A stretch of DNA of 64,000 nt from Nonomuraea guangzhouensis. GTDB taxonomy: Bacteria; Actinomycetota; Actinomycetes; Streptosporangiales; Streptosporangiaceae. The position numbers and the translations under genes were made by a program. The notes below the pieces were generated by a model. It was given only the letters and a program-made list of their open reading frames with translations, searched no databases and was not told the DNA's origin. Below, piece after piece: positions 57,515 to 64,000 of this stretch. The stretch is taken from assembly GCF_019396345.1 (NCBI RefSeq), contig NZ_JAHKRM010000002.1, positions 1 through 64,000 of the forward strand, given 5' to 3'. Numbering within the stretch: position 1 is the first letter of the stretch; every line of letters begins with the position of its first letter.

Positions 57515-58957
57515 CTACCCGCAGTGTTCGAGGGGACTGTCATAGGTGGACGTACCTGCCTTGCCGCCCCACCTGACGCACTTGTCGGCCGCGCTGGCCC
57601 GCACCGGGCCCGCGTAGTAGCTGAAGTTACCGCTGTCGGTGATGCGCGCCTCGTCCTCGACCTCCAGGTAGGCGCTGGTGGCCGTGGCCGTGCCGAGGTT
57701 GGTCTGCTTGATCGTGGCCACGCAGTTGACGCCGGTGCTCGAGTTGTATGTCAGGTAGACCGTGCCCGCCGTCCCCAGAGCCGCCGAGTCGATCACCGTG
57801 AAGCCGCTGCCGCACACCGACTCGGGAGTGTTGGGGTTGGTGCCCCCGCCGCTGCCCGTGACGTACTGCATGTACTTGGTCCAGTTCCAGTTCGGGCCCG
57901 GGTCGGTGTGGTCGGTGCCGGGCACCTCGACGTGACCGATGATGTGGCTACGGTCCTTGGGGATGCCGTACCGGTCGGCGATGTTGCGGACCAGCGCGGC
58001 CGAGGAGCGGTACATCGTGTCGGTGAACCAGGAGGCCTGCTCGACCCAGCCCTCGTGCTCGATGCCGACCGATCGCCGGTTGTAGTCGCCTGCGTGGAAG
58101 GCCCGGTCCTTCTCCCTGACCATCTGGGTGATGGCGCCGTCCGACGAACGCACCACGTAGTGCGCCGACGTCGGCTTCGGCCGTGGTCCGGTCTGGAACC
58201 AGTCGATCGTGCCCGCGTACGTGCCCTGGGCCACGTGGATGACGATGCGGTCGATCGCGTCGCTGGTCGGACGGTTGGAGACGGCGTAGTTGCTGCTGTG
58301 CGCCGGCGCCCACGCCGCCGACGGGTAGTCCACCGACGCTGCGAGCGTGTTGGTCTTGCCCAGCTCCTGCGCCTTGGCGTAGTCGCCACGCTCGGGCTGG
58401 ACGGTCCGCGGCGTCGCCGTGAGGGTCTCGCCGGCCGGCGTGGTCGCGCGAATCCCTTGGGACAGCTGGTCGTAGACGGTGTCGGCGTACAACCGGGCGA
58501 CGTCCGCCGAGGAGGCGTGCCCGTACTTGGCCACCGCCTGGTACCACTTGCCCGCGTCCTTGCGGGCCGTGGCGTCCAGTCCGAGCTCGTCGGCGTAGGC
58601 GCGCAGCACGGCGGCGCCGCCGGTGATGTTGGCCGCGTCGTCCGCCTTCAGTGCCGAGACGGGCTGCTTCGTCAGCGTGGCCGCCCGCTCGAGCGTGTGG
58701 TTGACGGGGTTGCTGACCAGGTGCATCACCCCATAACCGCCGCTCGCGCTGGGCTGGCCGCGGTGCCCGTCCAGGTGGGTTTCTGAGTAGGCGAGCGAGA
58801 CCAGCAGGTCGCGGGGCACGTCGTACGTGGTCGCCGCGCGGGCGAACGCGTCGGTCATGGGGTCGGCGGACACGGCTCCGGCCGGTTGCCCGGTGAGCAT
58901 CGAGAGGGGGATGAGCGCGCCGACGAGCAGCGCGGCTGAACGGCGGAGTCGGACCAA
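57515..58957 (-). CDS. Secreted N-acetylmuramoyl-L-alanine amidase (Amidase_2/PGRP) with N-terminal lysozyme-like region
   Basis: This 480-residue exported peptidoglycan hydrolase has a signal peptide (RRSAALLVGALIPLSMLTGQPAGA). A lysozyme-like region lies at about residues 35-140 (YSETHLDGHRGQPSASGGYGVMHL). The Amidase_2 domain follows (IVIHVAQGTYAGTIDWFQ, SAHYVVRSSDGAITQMV, HAGDYNRRSVGIEHEG, IIGHVEVPGTDHTDPG), with His residues expected to bind zinc. A roughly 100-residue C-terminal beta-rich domain with four cysteines ends in PLEHCG. TTG at 58957 is chosen because AGGAG lies 8 bp upstream and it directly precedes the signal peptide. Confidence 0.88.
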   Translation of the reverse strand: MVRLRRSAALLVGALIPLSMLTGQPAGAVSADPMTDAFARAATTYDVPRDLLVSLAYSETHLDGHRGQPSASGGYGVMHLVSNPVNHTLERAATLTKQPVSALKADDAANITGGAAVLRAYADELGLDATARKDAGKWYQAVAKYGHASSADVARLYADTVYDQLSQGIRATTPAGETLTATPRTVQPERGDYAKAQELGKTNTLAASVDYPSAAWAPAHSSNYAVSNRPTSDAIDRIVIHVAQGTYAGTIDWFQTGPRPKPTSAHYVVRSSDGAITQMVREKDRAFHAGDYNRRSVGIEHEGWVEQASWFTDTMYRSSAALVRNIADRYGIPKDRSHIIGHVEVPGTDHTDPGPNWNWTKYMQYVTGSGGGTNPNTPESVCGSGFTVIDSAALGTAGTVYLTYNSSTGVNCVATIKQTNLGTATATSAYLEVEDEARITDSGNFSYYAGPVRASAADKCVRWGGKAGTSTYDSPLEHCG

Positions 58958-59071
58958 CGGAATCTCCTCGGGGGGCAGCGAAAGGAGTGGAGGCCGCGTG
59001 CGGCATCCGCTGTTGATCAAGCGTGCGACTTCGGCGTACAGAATTCGTACAAGGACCGGCCGGCCCCGATC

Positions 59072-60346
59072 TCAGCTGCTCGGCTTGTGCGTGCTCCAGT
59101 ACTCGTCGGCGGCGCGCTGGATGTCCTCGAGGATCTTCTGGTAGTCGTCCGGCTTGACGACGAAGGCGCCGAAACCGTCCAGCGCGGCGGTGAGCACGGG
59201 CGGCGGCGTGGCCTCGAAGTAGCGGTTGACCAGGCGGTACTGCCCGCTGCCCGCCGCCTTGCTGACCTCCGCGATGGCCGCGTCGCTGATGGTGACCTTG
59301 GGGTTGGCCGACACGTCTCCCCGGGTGGTGGCCCACTTCTCCTGCGCGGCCGGGGTCACCCACCACTTGAGGTACTTCGTACTGGCCGCCGGGTCGGGCG
59401 CCTTGGCCAGCGAGCACAGCGGGCCGCTCTCGAAGATCATCGAGGTCTTGGGCAGCGTGGGGGTGACGTTCGGGATCGTGAAGAAGCCGTAGTCGGTGCC
59501 GGCCTTCATCTCACGCTGCGTCATGCTCGTGTTGAACCACGTGCCGAACGACACCATCGCGGTCTTGCCGGTCTTGAGGACGTCGCCCGGGTCGGTCTTG
59601 TCGCCGGGGTTGTTGAAGTAGCCGGCGTCGATCATCGACTTCCACCGCTTCATCACCTCGACCACGCCCGGATCGGTGTACTTCGCCTGGCCGGTGGAGA
59701 GGCGGTCGTACAGGTCGGGGTCGGTGCCGGCGAGCAGCTGCTCGAACCAGACGAAGGAGAACAGCACCGAGGTGTGGTAGAACGCGGGCACGCCGTTCTT
59801 CTTCAGCGTGTCGGCGATCTTGATCAGCTCGTCCCACGTGGTGGGGGGCTTGAGGCCGTACTTGTCGAAGACCTTCTTGTTGTAGAACATCCCCCAGTAG
59901 GCGGCGTTCAGCGGCACGCAGTACTGCTTCCCGCCCACTGTGTAGTACTTCGCCAGGTCCGCCGAGAGGTCGCCGTTCTTGATGGCCTCCTGCCAGAGCG
60001 CGGTCGTCTCCGCGAGCTGCTTCTGGGCGACGACCTCGGCCAGGCTGCCGCCCGTCGTCCAGGTGAACAGATCGGGCTTCACGTTGGTGCGGAAGGAGGC
60101 CTTGATGAACGCCTGGTACGTCGGCTCGTCGGTATAGCCGACCGGCTTCATCGACAGGCCGATCTGCTGCTTGGACAGGGCGCCCATCTCGTCGAAGTAC
60201 TTGCTCCAGGCGCCTTTGTCGTTGTACAGCTTCAGCTCGGTCTTGGCGGTCCCCTTCGGCGTGTCGCCGGAGGAGCATCCCGTGAGGGCGAGAGGGGTGA
60301 CGGTGGCGCAGATGGCGGCCATACGCAGAAGACGCGACCGGATCAT
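59072..60346 (-). CDS. Sugar-binding lipoprotein of a CUT1-type ABC transporter (orphan)
   Basis: This 424-residue extracellular solute-binding protein has a lipoprotein signal with lipobox ALTGC (Cys near residue 24) and a typical SBP family 1 fold pattern (NAAYWGMFYNKKVFDKYGLKPPTTWDEL, KTAMVSFGTWF, KYLKWWVTPAAQEKW). Unlike most, it has no permease genes beside it. The AraC-type regulator gene lies 126 bp upstream in the same orientation and probably controls it. GGAGG lies upstream of the ATG. The ligand is unknown. Confidence 0.92.
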   Translation of the reverse strand: MIRSRLLRMAAICATVTPLALTGCSSGDTPKGTAKTELKLYNDKGAWSKYFDEMGALSKQQIGLSMKPVGYTDEPTYQAFIKASFRTNVKPDLFTWTTGGSLAEVVAQKQLAETTALWQEAIKNGDLSADLAKYYTVGGKQYCVPLNAAYWGMFYNKKVFDKYGLKPPTTWDELIKIADTLKKNGVPAFYHTSVLFSFVWFEQLLAGTDPDLYDRLSTGQAKYTDPGVVEVMKRWKSMIDAGYFNNPGDKTDPGDVLKTGKTAMVSFGTWFNTSMTQREMKAGTDYGFFTIPNVTPTLPKTSMIFESGPLCSLAKAPDPAASTKYLKWWVTPAAQEKWATTRGDVSANPKVTISDAAIAEVSKAAGSGQYRLVNRYFEATPPPVLTAALDGFGAFVVKPDDYQKILEDIQRAADEYWSTHKPSS

Positions 60347-60455
60347 GCCCGGCCTCCTGTTCGATCTTGGGGGGTGACTTACCTGAACGTCGGTGGGGAG
60401 CGCGTGATCGCGTCCGCTGAGGTGGAGCGAACCGCCGCACTATGCGTCCTTCGCC

Positions 60456-60479
60456 CAAGTGAAGTCATCTAATCACTTG
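60456..60479. promoter_or_regulatory. Inverted repeat upstream of the orphan binding-protein gene
   Basis: CAAGTGA-N10-TCACTTG forms a perfect 7-bp inverted repeat across the last codons of the AraC-type gene, about 110 bp upstream of the binding-protein start. It could be an operator or a weak terminator; the sequence alone does not decide. Confidence 0.4.
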
Positions 60480-61348
60480 ATGTGTGGGGTGTCCAGGGTC
60501 GCCGCGGGAACCACCGCACGCCGGGTGGCCTCCCGATAGTCGCGGGGCGCCATGCCGTACTTGTCGTGGAAGAGCCGGCCGAAGTACGACTGGCCGGAGA
60601 AACCGCAGCGCTGGGCGATCGGGCCGATGCCCTCCGTCGTCGTGGTCAGCAGCAGGGCGGCGTGCTCCAGCCTGCGCCGGGCGACGAACGCGATCGGGGT
60701 GCAGCCGTAGTGCGTACGCATGGAGCGGGCCAGATGCCCCGGACTGACCGCGGCCATCGCGAGCAGCCGGGGCAGCCCCTCGCGCAGGTTCTCCTCCCGG
60801 CTCATCGCGACGCAGGCCGCCACCAGCCAGCCCGGCCGCTGGTCCACCGCCGTGCCATCGGCCCGTTCCAGCAGCGGGACCACCGCCATCCAGAGCCCGA
60901 CCAGGTCGAGCACGCGGGGCACGCCGGAGTAGGCGGCCAGCACGCGGACGAACTCCGCCGCGATCGACCCCTCCGGATCGGTGCCCGCCGTCAGGGGAAG
61001 CTCGCGCCGATCCCAGTCCGCCGTACCCGCCAGCCCGGCGAGATCGGCGAAGGCGCGCCAGCGCTCACTGGGGAAGGCGATGTTGATGAACCGCATCCCG
61101 TCGGCCGCCGTTCCCGCGAACTCGTGCCGGTCGTGCGGCCGGACCAGCACCACATCACCCGCCCGCAGCGGCTGCTCCGTCTCGCCGACGCGCTGCACGC
61201 CGGCCCCGGCGGTCACGAAGACGAACTCGTGGAAATCGGCGTGACTGTGCGGCTCGGGCCGGTCGCGACCGCCGCCGCTCACGGGCACCAGCGCCGCGTG
61301 GTACGGCAGTCCGTACGCGAAATCCACCCAGTGCAGCACTGTCGGCAT
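60473..61348 (-). CDS. AraC-family transcriptional regulator with cupin sensor domain
   Basis: This 291-residue protein has an N-terminal cupin (HSHADFHEFVFVTAGAGVQRVG, AGDVVLVRPHDRHEF) and a C-terminal pair of helix-turn-helix motifs (LAMAAVSPGHLARSMRTHYGCTPIAFVARRRLEHAALLL and PIAQRCGFSGQSYFGRLFHDKYGMAPRDYR). Such regulators sense sugars. It is divergent from the PhyH-type dioxygenase gene and co-directional with the orphan sugar-binding protein, so either may be its target. Confidence 0.93.
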   Translation of the reverse strand: MPTVLHWVDFAYGLPYHAALVPVSGGGRDRPEPHSHADFHEFVFVTAGAGVQRVGETEQPLRAGDVVLVRPHDRHEFAGTAADGMRFINIAFPSERWRAFADLAGLAGTADWDRRELPLTAGTDPEGSIAAEFVRVLAAYSGVPRVLDLVGLWMAVVPLLERADGTAVDQRPGWLVAACVAMSREENLREGLPRLLAMAAVSPGHLARSMRTHYGCTPIAFVARRRLEHAALLLTTTTEGIGPIAQRCGFSGQSYFGRLFHDKYGMAPRDYREATRRAVVPAATLDTPHIK

Positions 61349-61450
61349 ATCAGGAAATTAATAGTTATGGAGCGGTGAGTGCTAGTAAGTCGTGGCACAG
61401 AGGCCGAAGAATCCAGAGCGATGTCCGTTTTGTTGGCACAGGAGCACATC

Positions 61451-62227
61451 GTGATCAAGGAAGTCGGCCAGACCCTTCAGGACTACGACCGCGACGGCTA
61501 CACGATCTTCCGGAACGTCCTCGACCCCGGACTGATCGCCGAGGCGAGCGACCACGTCGCCTGGCTCCAGGCCAAGCACCCCGACCTCAACGGCGAGGAC
61601 CTGGGCACCGAACTGGTCGCCGGCGACCCGTTCTGGGTGCGGCTGGTCGGCGACGACCGGCTGCTGGACATCGCCGAGCTCTTTCTCGGCCCGGATCTCG
61701 CACTGTTCGCCTCGCACTACATCAGCAAGCCGCCCTTCTCCGGCAAGGCGGTCCTGTGGCACCAGGACGGCGCCTACTGGCCACTGGAGCCGATGCGGGT
61801 CATCACGCTCTGGCTGGCCGTCGACGAGTCCACCCCGGAGAACGGCTGCATGCGGGTGATCCCCGGCTCACACCGGGAAGCCCTGCACGAGCTGCGGCAG
61901 CGCGACGACGTCGAGAACGTGCTCGGCTCGGAGAGCGCGGTGACCGTGGACGAGTCCCAGGCCGTGGACCTGGTGCTGTCGCCCGGCGACGTGGAGGTGC
62001 ACCACCCGAACATCCTGCATGCCTCCAACCCCAACCACTCCCCCAAGCGCCGCTGCGGCCTGACCATCCGCTACATCCCGACCTCGACCCGGATCACCAG
62101 CGACGAGCAGCCGTTCGTCTCCGCGCTGCTGCTCCGCGGCCGACCTGGCGCGAACGTCTACCAGCCGTTCCCGACGTACATCGAAGGCGAGCACCTGCCC
62201 TTCTCCGGCTCGGGGGGCCGCGGCTAG
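61451..62227 (+). CDS. PhyH-family Fe(II)/2-oxoglutarate dioxygenase
   Basis: This protein of about 258 residues carries the PhyH iron site: HQD in VLWHQDGAYW and the distal His in VEVHHPNILHAS, with a 2-oxoglutarate-binding Arg in KRRCGLTIRYIP. Length and layout fit the phytanoyl-CoA dioxygenase family, whose bacterial members hydroxylate many substrates. GTG at 61451 has AGGAG 6 bp upstream and gives a typical N-terminus (IKEVGQTLQDYDRDGYTIFRNV); ATG at 61421 is the alternative. Substrate unknown. Confidence 0.9.
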   Translation: MIKEVGQTLQDYDRDGYTIFRNVLDPGLIAEASDHVAWLQAKHPDLNGEDLGTELVAGDPFWVRLVGDDRLLDIAELFLGPDLALFASHYISKPPFSGKAVLWHQDGAYWPLEPMRVITLWLAVDESTPENGCMRVIPGSHREALHELRQRDDVENVLGSESAVTVDESQAVDLVLSPGDVEVHHPNILHASNPNHSPKRRCGLTIRYIPTSTRITSDEQPFVSALLLRGRPGANVYQPFPTYIEGEHLPFSGSGGRG

Positions 62228-62235
62228 CGTTTCAC

Positions 62236-63039
62236 ATGCGCATCCTGCACCTGTCCGACACCCACCTCGATCGCAGCGGCGCGCCGAACGCCTTCGGCGT
62301 GGACGCCACGCAGTCGTTACGCGGCCTGCTGGCCGACCTGCGGCACGTGCGCGACGTCGACGCCATCGTCATCAGCGGGGACATCGCCGATGACGGGTCA
62401 CCGGAGGCGTACATCGCCGTACGCGACCTGGTGCGCGAGTTCGCCCTGGAGCGGGATGCGCCGGTGATCTACAGCACCGGAAACCATGACGAACGCGGCG
62501 CCTTCACCCACATACTGGGCAGCGGGCACCTGACCCCGACCGGCACCGACCGAGCCGAAGCCGTCGTCACCTCCCCCGTGGCGGAACGCGCCGCGGTGAG
62601 CCTGATCGACGGCTACCGATTCATCACGCTCGACGTCTTCCACCACCCGCCCATCACGCTGGACACCGAGCTCCAGAACGCGCTGGGCCTGCAGAACCCC
62701 TCCGACCTGGCCGACGCCATACGCGGAACCGACGTACAACTCATCCTGTGCGGCCACTTCCACCTCCAGATCTTCGGTTACCTGGGGTCGGCGGCGGTCT
62801 GGGTGACCCCCGGGGTGGTCAACCGCATCGACCTGACCGGCCCGGCGCGCACCGAACGGGCCGTACGAGGCGCTTCGGCGACCCTCGTACGGCTCGGCGC
62901 CCCGCAATCGCCGCTCTTCCACACCCTCCACGCTCGCGACCCGCGGGTGGGCGAGACCGTCTACGAACTCGACGAGCACCAACTCGATGCCGTCATCAAG
63001 CGGCTCGGCCCGACGCGGCGGCGCTCGACGGCGGAATGA
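62236..63039 (+). CDS. Calcineurin-like metallophosphoesterase
   Basis: This 267-residue protein has the metal-binding motifs of the superfamily in order: HLSDTHLD, SGDIADDG, STGNHDE and CGHFHLQ. This arrangement is typical of the cyclic-nucleotide phosphodiesterase (Icc/CpdA-like) branch, but the substrate cannot be fixed from sequence. The ATG lies 8 bp after the PhyH gene stop, so the two are probably co-transcribed. Confidence 0.92.
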   Translation: MRILHLSDTHLDRSGAPNAFGVDATQSLRGLLADLRHVRDVDAIVISGDIADDGSPEAYIAVRDLVREFALERDAPVIYSTGNHDERGAFTHILGSGHLTPTGTDRAEAVVTSPVAERAAVSLIDGYRFITLDVFHHPPITLDTELQNALGLQNPSDLADAIRGTDVQLILCGHFHLQIFGYLGSAAVWVTPGVVNRIDLTGPARTERAVRGASATLVRLGAPQSPLFHTLHARDPRVGETVYELDEHQLDAVIKRLGPTRRRSTAE

Positions 63040-63091
63040 GTACGTGCTCTAGCCTGGGCTAGGTGCCCACAGCGCCACTACTCGACCCAGG

Positions 63092-63148
63092 GGTTCACTG
63101 ATGGCACCGAAGGTGCCGCACAACTTGGAGGTTCACTGATGGCGCCGA
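63092..63148 (+). repeat. Direct repeat forming a micro-ORF before the dehydrogenase start
   Basis: GGTTCACTGATGGCaCCGA at 63092-63110 recurs at 63130-63148 with two mismatches. The first copy starts a 12-residue micro-ORF (63101-63139, MAPKVPHNLEVH) whose TGA overlaps the ATG of the dehydrogenase gene (TGATG). The micro-ORF also contains the GGAGG site used by the dehydrogenase. Confidence 0.8.
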
Positions 63149-64000
63149 TCGTGGCGGTCACCCGACCGACTCTGCCGGGCACCGGCCTCGAACGGCTCGG
63201 CCAGTTCGCCGAGGTACGCCTCTGGCCCGACGACGTGAATCCGACACCTGACCAACTACGCGACCTCCTCACCGGCGCGGACGCGCTGCTGTGCCAGAAC
63301 TCCGACCGTGTCGACGCGGCGGTGCTCGAAGCGGGCGAGCGGCTGCGCGTGCTGGCCCTGCCGAGCGCCGGCTACGACGGCACCGACGTCGCCGCCGCGC
63401 GGGCCCGCGGCATCATCGTCACCAACACCCCGGGCGTCCTGCACGAGACCACCGCCGACCTCGCCTTCGCCCTCATCCTGATGGCGCGGCGGGGCCTGCT
63501 CGCCGCGGCGGACCGGCTCAGAACCGGCAGGTGGACCGAGACCCGGCTGGACGCCTACCTGGGTCTCGACGTGACAGGGGCGAGCCTGGGCCTCATCGGC
63601 TACGGCGAGATCGGGCAGGCCGTGGCGCGCCGGGCGGTCGGGTTCGGCATGACCGTCCAGCACACCTTGTCCCGCAAACCCGACGACGCGCTCTCCCGGG
63701 CGGTGTCCCTGGACAAGCTCCTGAGCACCAGCGATGTGGTGTCGCTGCACGTACCGCTCACCGAGCAGACCCGCCACCTCATCGGCGCGGCCGAACTCGC
63801 ATCGATGAAACCCACCGCCACCCTCGTCAACACCGCCCGCGGCGGCGTCCTCGACGAATCGGCCCTCCTCGCCGCGCTGCGGGCCGGCCGCCTCCATTCT
63901 GCGGGCCTGGACGTGTTCGACCGCGAACCACGCAACGGCGTCGGCGACCCGCTGCTGGAACACGAACGGGTGGTGGCGCTCCCGCACGTGGGCTCGGCCA
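63139..64000 (+). CDS. D-isomer-specific 2-hydroxyacid dehydrogenase (3' end beyond window)
   Basis: The visible 287 residues show the NAD(P)-dependent 2-hydroxyacid dehydrogenase pattern: an N-terminal substrate domain, the dinucleotide motif GLIGYGEIGQAVARRA (near residues 155-170), then VSLHVPLTEQTRHLI, LVNTARGGVLDE and LDVFDREP with the catalytic Arg and Glu, and a likely catalytic His in LPHVGSA at the very edge. Glyoxylate, hydroxypyruvate or gluconate-type substrates are possible. ATG at 63139 has GGAGG 8 bp upstream. Confidence 0.9.
   Translation, partial: MAPIVAVTRPTLPGTGLERLGQFAEVRLWPDDVNPTPDQLRDLLTGADALLCQNSDRVDAAVLEAGERLRVLALPSAGYDGTDVAAARARGIIVTNTPGVLHETTADLAFALILMARRGLLAAADRLRTGRWTETRLDAYLGLDVTGASLGLIGYGEIGQAVARRAVGFGMTVQHTLSRKPDDALSRAVSLDKLLSTSDVVSLHVPLTEQTRHLIGAAELASMKPTATLVNTARGGVLDESALLAALRAGRLHSAGLDVFDREPRNGVGDPLLEHERVVALPHVGSA

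Noticed and set aside
1..64000. tRNA, rRNA, CRISPR arrays, prophage or insertion sequences
   Set aside because: I looked for characteristic sequences and transposase or integrase motifs and saw none; a covariance-model search could still find something small.

Overview
The window is GC-rich actinobacterial DNA, shown by GTG/TTG starts, ATGA/GTGA gene overlaps, aerobic cobalamin genes and IdeR/DmdR-type iron boxes. A Streptosporangiales-like actinomycete is my guess, but no rRNA or other phylogenetic marker is present, so the genus is open.

Region 1 (1-30642) is a hydroxamate siderophore locus. One continuous reading frame on the minus strand runs from 21489 past the left edge (at least 7163 codons). 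It encodes a non-ribosomal peptide synthetase ordered A-T-E / C-A-T / C-A-T-E / C-A-T-E / C-A-T / C-A.... Specificity residues read by eye give formyl-hydroxyornithine, a beta-amino acid (beta-alanine-like), hydroxyornithine, threonine, hydroxyornithine, and probably glycine for the cut-off sixth module. With the E domains, modules 1-5 predict D-fhOrn / beta-Ala / D-hOrn / D-(allo)Thr / L-hOrn, the known backbone of mycobacterial exochelin MS. Upstream on the same strand lie a two-subunit ABC exporter, an MbtH-like protein, a FecCDE-type uptake ABC system and an ornithine N5-monooxygenase. A formyltransferase diverges from a shared iron box. A second iron box lies in the last codons of the exporter gene, just before the NRPS start.

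Region 2 (30785-34274) holds a secreted M28-type aminopeptidase and a CopD-CtaG membrane fusion.

Region 3 (34310-51501) is cobalt uptake and aerobic cobalamin synthesis. A cobalamin riboswitch precedes cbtB-cbtA, a degenerate histidine-phosphatase-like gene, a fused ChlI/ChlD-type chelatase subunit, cobO and cobB. cobN is convergent, under its own minus-strand cobalamin riboswitch. cobG-cobH-cobIJ run on plus; cobK, cobM, cobL and a PPOX-family gene run on minus; cobF is divergent. Gene tails and linkers here carry short tandem duplications, some of which create tiny translationally coupled ORFs between genes.

Region 4 (51512-64000) is mainly carbohydrate handling: an unrecognised glycosidase-like protein, a sugar ABC transporter whose binding-protein gene is frameshifted, a divergent GntR regulator, a secreted amidase, an orphan sugar-binding lipoprotein with an AraC regulator, and a divergent run of PhyH-type dioxygenase, metallophosphoesterase and a truncated 2-hydroxyacid dehydrogenase. 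No tRNA, rRNA, CRISPR array or insertion sequence was recognised, and no stretch over 300 bases lacks a gene.
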